The translations under genes and the position numbers were made by a program. From contig CAAFTW010000049.1 in the NCBI GenBank assembly GCA_900766045.1, positions 1-25,261 of the forward strand: a stretch of DNA of 25,261 nt. The letters are read 5' to 3'. Shown in pieces: positions 23,858-25,261 of the stretch. Below the pieces are notes generated by a model, which was given only the letters and a program-made list of their open reading frames with translations, ran no database searches and had not been told where the DNA came from. Origin of the DNA: Clostridia bacterium (GTDB taxonomy: Bacteria > Bacillota > Clostridia > Peptostreptococcales > Anaerovoracaceae). The first letter of the stretch is position 1; every line of letters starts with the position of its first letter.

Positions 23858-24655
23858 CTAACCGCCACAGGTCCTGCAGGCTGTATAACCGAGTTCTCTG
23901 GCTTCTTTCAGACTGACCTGCGAACACCATCTGGTAACCGATCTGCAGCTTCCATAGTGGTATGCATCTCCCGCTCGTTCAAACACGTACACCGGAGACC
24001 CCAGAGCCGCAGAAGACGCTCTGCAGTTCGGACATGGGTGATAATGCTTCTTAATGGCATCTGATAGAGGCTGCATCTTGCAGCATGCCCGGACATGCTG
24101 GCAGTTTTCTTCATGATAGCGGATGCCGTCCTCCGGAAATATCCAGACGAGCCGTTCATCGTCCATAAAGCTGCCCCGCGCACTTCCGCGTCTCAGCCTT
24201 CCGGTGAACGCCCTTCCCGTCACCAGCGCCGGAAAGCGGATGTCATCGAATTTTCCCAAAGGATCGTGCACACCGCCTTTTGCCAGCATCCTTACCTCAA
24301 TCAGATCATCAATCGTTCCGTGTGAAAAGCGGTACTGGTATCCGGTAATATAGAGATGCTGAAGCTCCCGGTTTTCCCTGCGCGCCCGGACCTCCAGAAG
24401 AACCGGCATCCTTGAAGCAGACGGATGAAGCCCGCATAGTACCATTTCCCTCCTGAGTTCGTCAGAAGACGCAAACACCAGATTCTCTGCCATTGAAATT
24501 ACCGGAATAATACCGATCAGCGCGATCACTGCCAGGATAAACACCGGTACGATAATGGCCGCCTCTGCGATATATCCGCCCTTCCTCTCCTTCAGTTTCC
24601 GGAAGATCCCCCATCTGTAAATTTCTTCCACAATCTTCTTCCTGTACTTCCGCAT
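23858..24655 (-). CDS. TadE-like pseudopilin with two C-terminal Cys/His modules
   Basis: The 265-residue product begins with a basic segment, then GGYIAEAAIIVPVFI and a hydrophobic helix (about 26-52). This matches the TadE/TadF prepilin-like N-terminus with its conserved Glu (Glu31). The middle domain (about 55-165) would face outside the membrane and is unrecognised. The C-terminus has two copies of a YH-x3-C...C-x2-C module: Tyr180, His181, Cys185, Cys208, Cys211; and Tyr232, His233, Cys237, Cys260, Cys263. All spacings are identical, a 52-residue register, which suggests duplicated metal-binding knuckles. AAGGA six bases before the ATG at 24655 supports the start. It lies between DUF5702-like and DUF6382-like genes, fitting a Tad/Flp pilus locus. 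Confidence 0.8.
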   Translation of the reverse strand: MRKYRKKIVEEIYRWGIFRKLKERKGGYIAEAAIIVPVFILAVIALIGIIPVISMAENLVFASSDELRREMVLCGLHPSASRMPVLLEVRARRENRELQHLYITGYQYRFSHGTIDDLIEVRMLAKGGVHDPLGKFDDIRFPALVTGRAFTGRLRRGSARGSFMDDERLVWIFPEDGIRYHEENCQHVRACCKMQPLSDAIKKHYHPCPNCRASSAALGSPVYVFERAGDAYHYGSCRSVTRWCSQVSLKEARELGYTACRTCGG

Positions 24656-24731
24656 CTCTATTCCTTCATTACTTTCTGGTGCAGGCTTTCCAGCATTTCA
24701 GCAGACCCGCTGTCCTGATTATTTCATTCTT

Positions 24732-25261
24732 TTATTCACCCTTCATGTTTTCCGGGAAATATTCTCTGCGAGACGTATAATCCTTTCCATTTACCTTAAA
24801 CACAGCCTCAATTCCACTGTAATGGTCCCGCAGAAGGAAATCTTCATACCAGCCATACTGCATGTTGATCTGCATCAGATCCATCATTCTTAGAAGCTGC
24901 AGTTCTTCACCGGTCAGCGACACAAAAAATCGAAGATAGTCCTCATAAGTTTTCCCCCTGCTATTCCCCGGATCAACGCAGGGAACTTCCTTCTTAAGAA
25001 CCACTTCGCCACCCTTTTCAGAATCCTCTTTTCCATCCTTCTTTCCTTTATTTTTCCCCGAAGCGACGATCGACCTGAGGTCAATGGCCCACGACTGACG
25101 GTCTTTTCTCAATGGCACCCTCTTCCCCTGAATCAGGAGCTGATAGTCGTTATAACTCTCCGCGAGAGCCCATCCCGCCTGAAGCAGTTTCTGGGTCGCC
25201 GCCGCCGCAGGCCCGGGAGTCAGCGCCTCCGCCATCGCAAGCGTCTTCTCATTCATCTCCG
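24732..25261 (-). CDS. DUF5702-like (TadG-type) protein, 5' end cut by window edge
   Basis: Only the C-terminal 175 or so residues are present; the frame is open through the window edge at 25261, so the ATG at 25256 is probably internal. The visible part contains TPGPAAAATQKLLQAGWALAES and a Lys/Asp/Glu/Gly-rich low-complexity insert. The stretch YEDYLRFFVSL then leads to LLRMMDLMQINMQ, the pattern I associate with the C-terminus of DUF5702 proteins, large TadE/TadG-like surface or periplasmic proteins of clostridial Tad loci. The last residues (IEAVFKVNGKDY) resemble the beta-rich end of the family. The TadE-like gene starts 76 bases after its stop. Confidence 0.65.
   Translation of the reverse strand, partial: EMNEKTLAMAEALTPGPAAAATQKLLQAGWALAESYNDYQLLIQGKRVPLRKDRQSWAIDLRSIVASGKNKGKKDGKEDSEKGGEVVLKKEVPCVDPGNSRGKTYEDYLRFFVSLTGEELQLLRMMDLMQINMQYGWYEDFLLRDHYSGIEAVFKVNGKDYTSRREYFPENMKGE

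Overview
The window looks like chromosome from a low-to-mid GC Firmicute of the Clostridia, most probably a Lachnospiraceae-like gut anaerobe. Four things point that way. There is a fused ispH/ribosomal protein S1 gene. A codY-hslU-hslV-topA-dprA neighbourhood resembles the Bacillus smf-topA-gid-codVWXY block. Tad-pilus accessory genes of the DUF5702/TadE/DUF6382 type common in Clostridia lie at the right edge. AGGAGG ribosome binding sites are strong throughout. I see no phage genes, insertion sequences, CRISPR arrays, rRNA or tRNA.

Left part (1-5334). panC (pantothenate synthesis) runs rightward and meets yigZ (IMPACT/UPF0029) stop-to-stop. Leftward genes follow: the nutrient-sensing repressor codY, then the two-component ATP-dependent protease hslU and hslV. 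hslU has its own consensus promoter, so hslU-codY can be transcribed apart from hslV.

Middle-left (5335-10622). A leftward DNA-handling group runs yraN, comM, dprA, topA. It combines competence and recombination factors with topoisomerase I. yraN-comM-dprA are tightly packed. topA has its own perfect consensus promoter with a palindrome over the -10. trmFO and xerC, which sit between topA and clpQ in Bacillus, are absent from the interval. Three 7-mers in exact 10-bp phase, resembling Spo0A boxes, lie upstream of yraN.

Middle (11004-12515). A leftward pair encodes a metallo-beta-lactamase-fold hydrolase and a Cof-type HAD phosphatase. A 491-bp divergent spacer separates it from the next block.

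Middle-right (13007-22939). A rightward series runs trkA, trkH, a second divergent trkH, rarA, the ispH-S1 fusion, a strong terminator, then rnr (RNase R). It joins potassium uptake, fork repair, isoprenoid synthesis/translation and RNA decay. The ispH-S1 gene carries an internal promoter-like sequence, a strong Shine-Dalgarno, an in-frame ATG and a codon-use shift at the domain junction, suggesting that S1 is also made alone.

Right edge (23152-25261). Three leftward genes look like the distal part of a Tad/Flp pilus locus: a DUF5702-like protein cut by the window edge, a TadE-like pseudopilin with two Cys/His modules in exact 52-residue register, and a DUF6382-like protein. A strong terminator separates this cluster from rnr.
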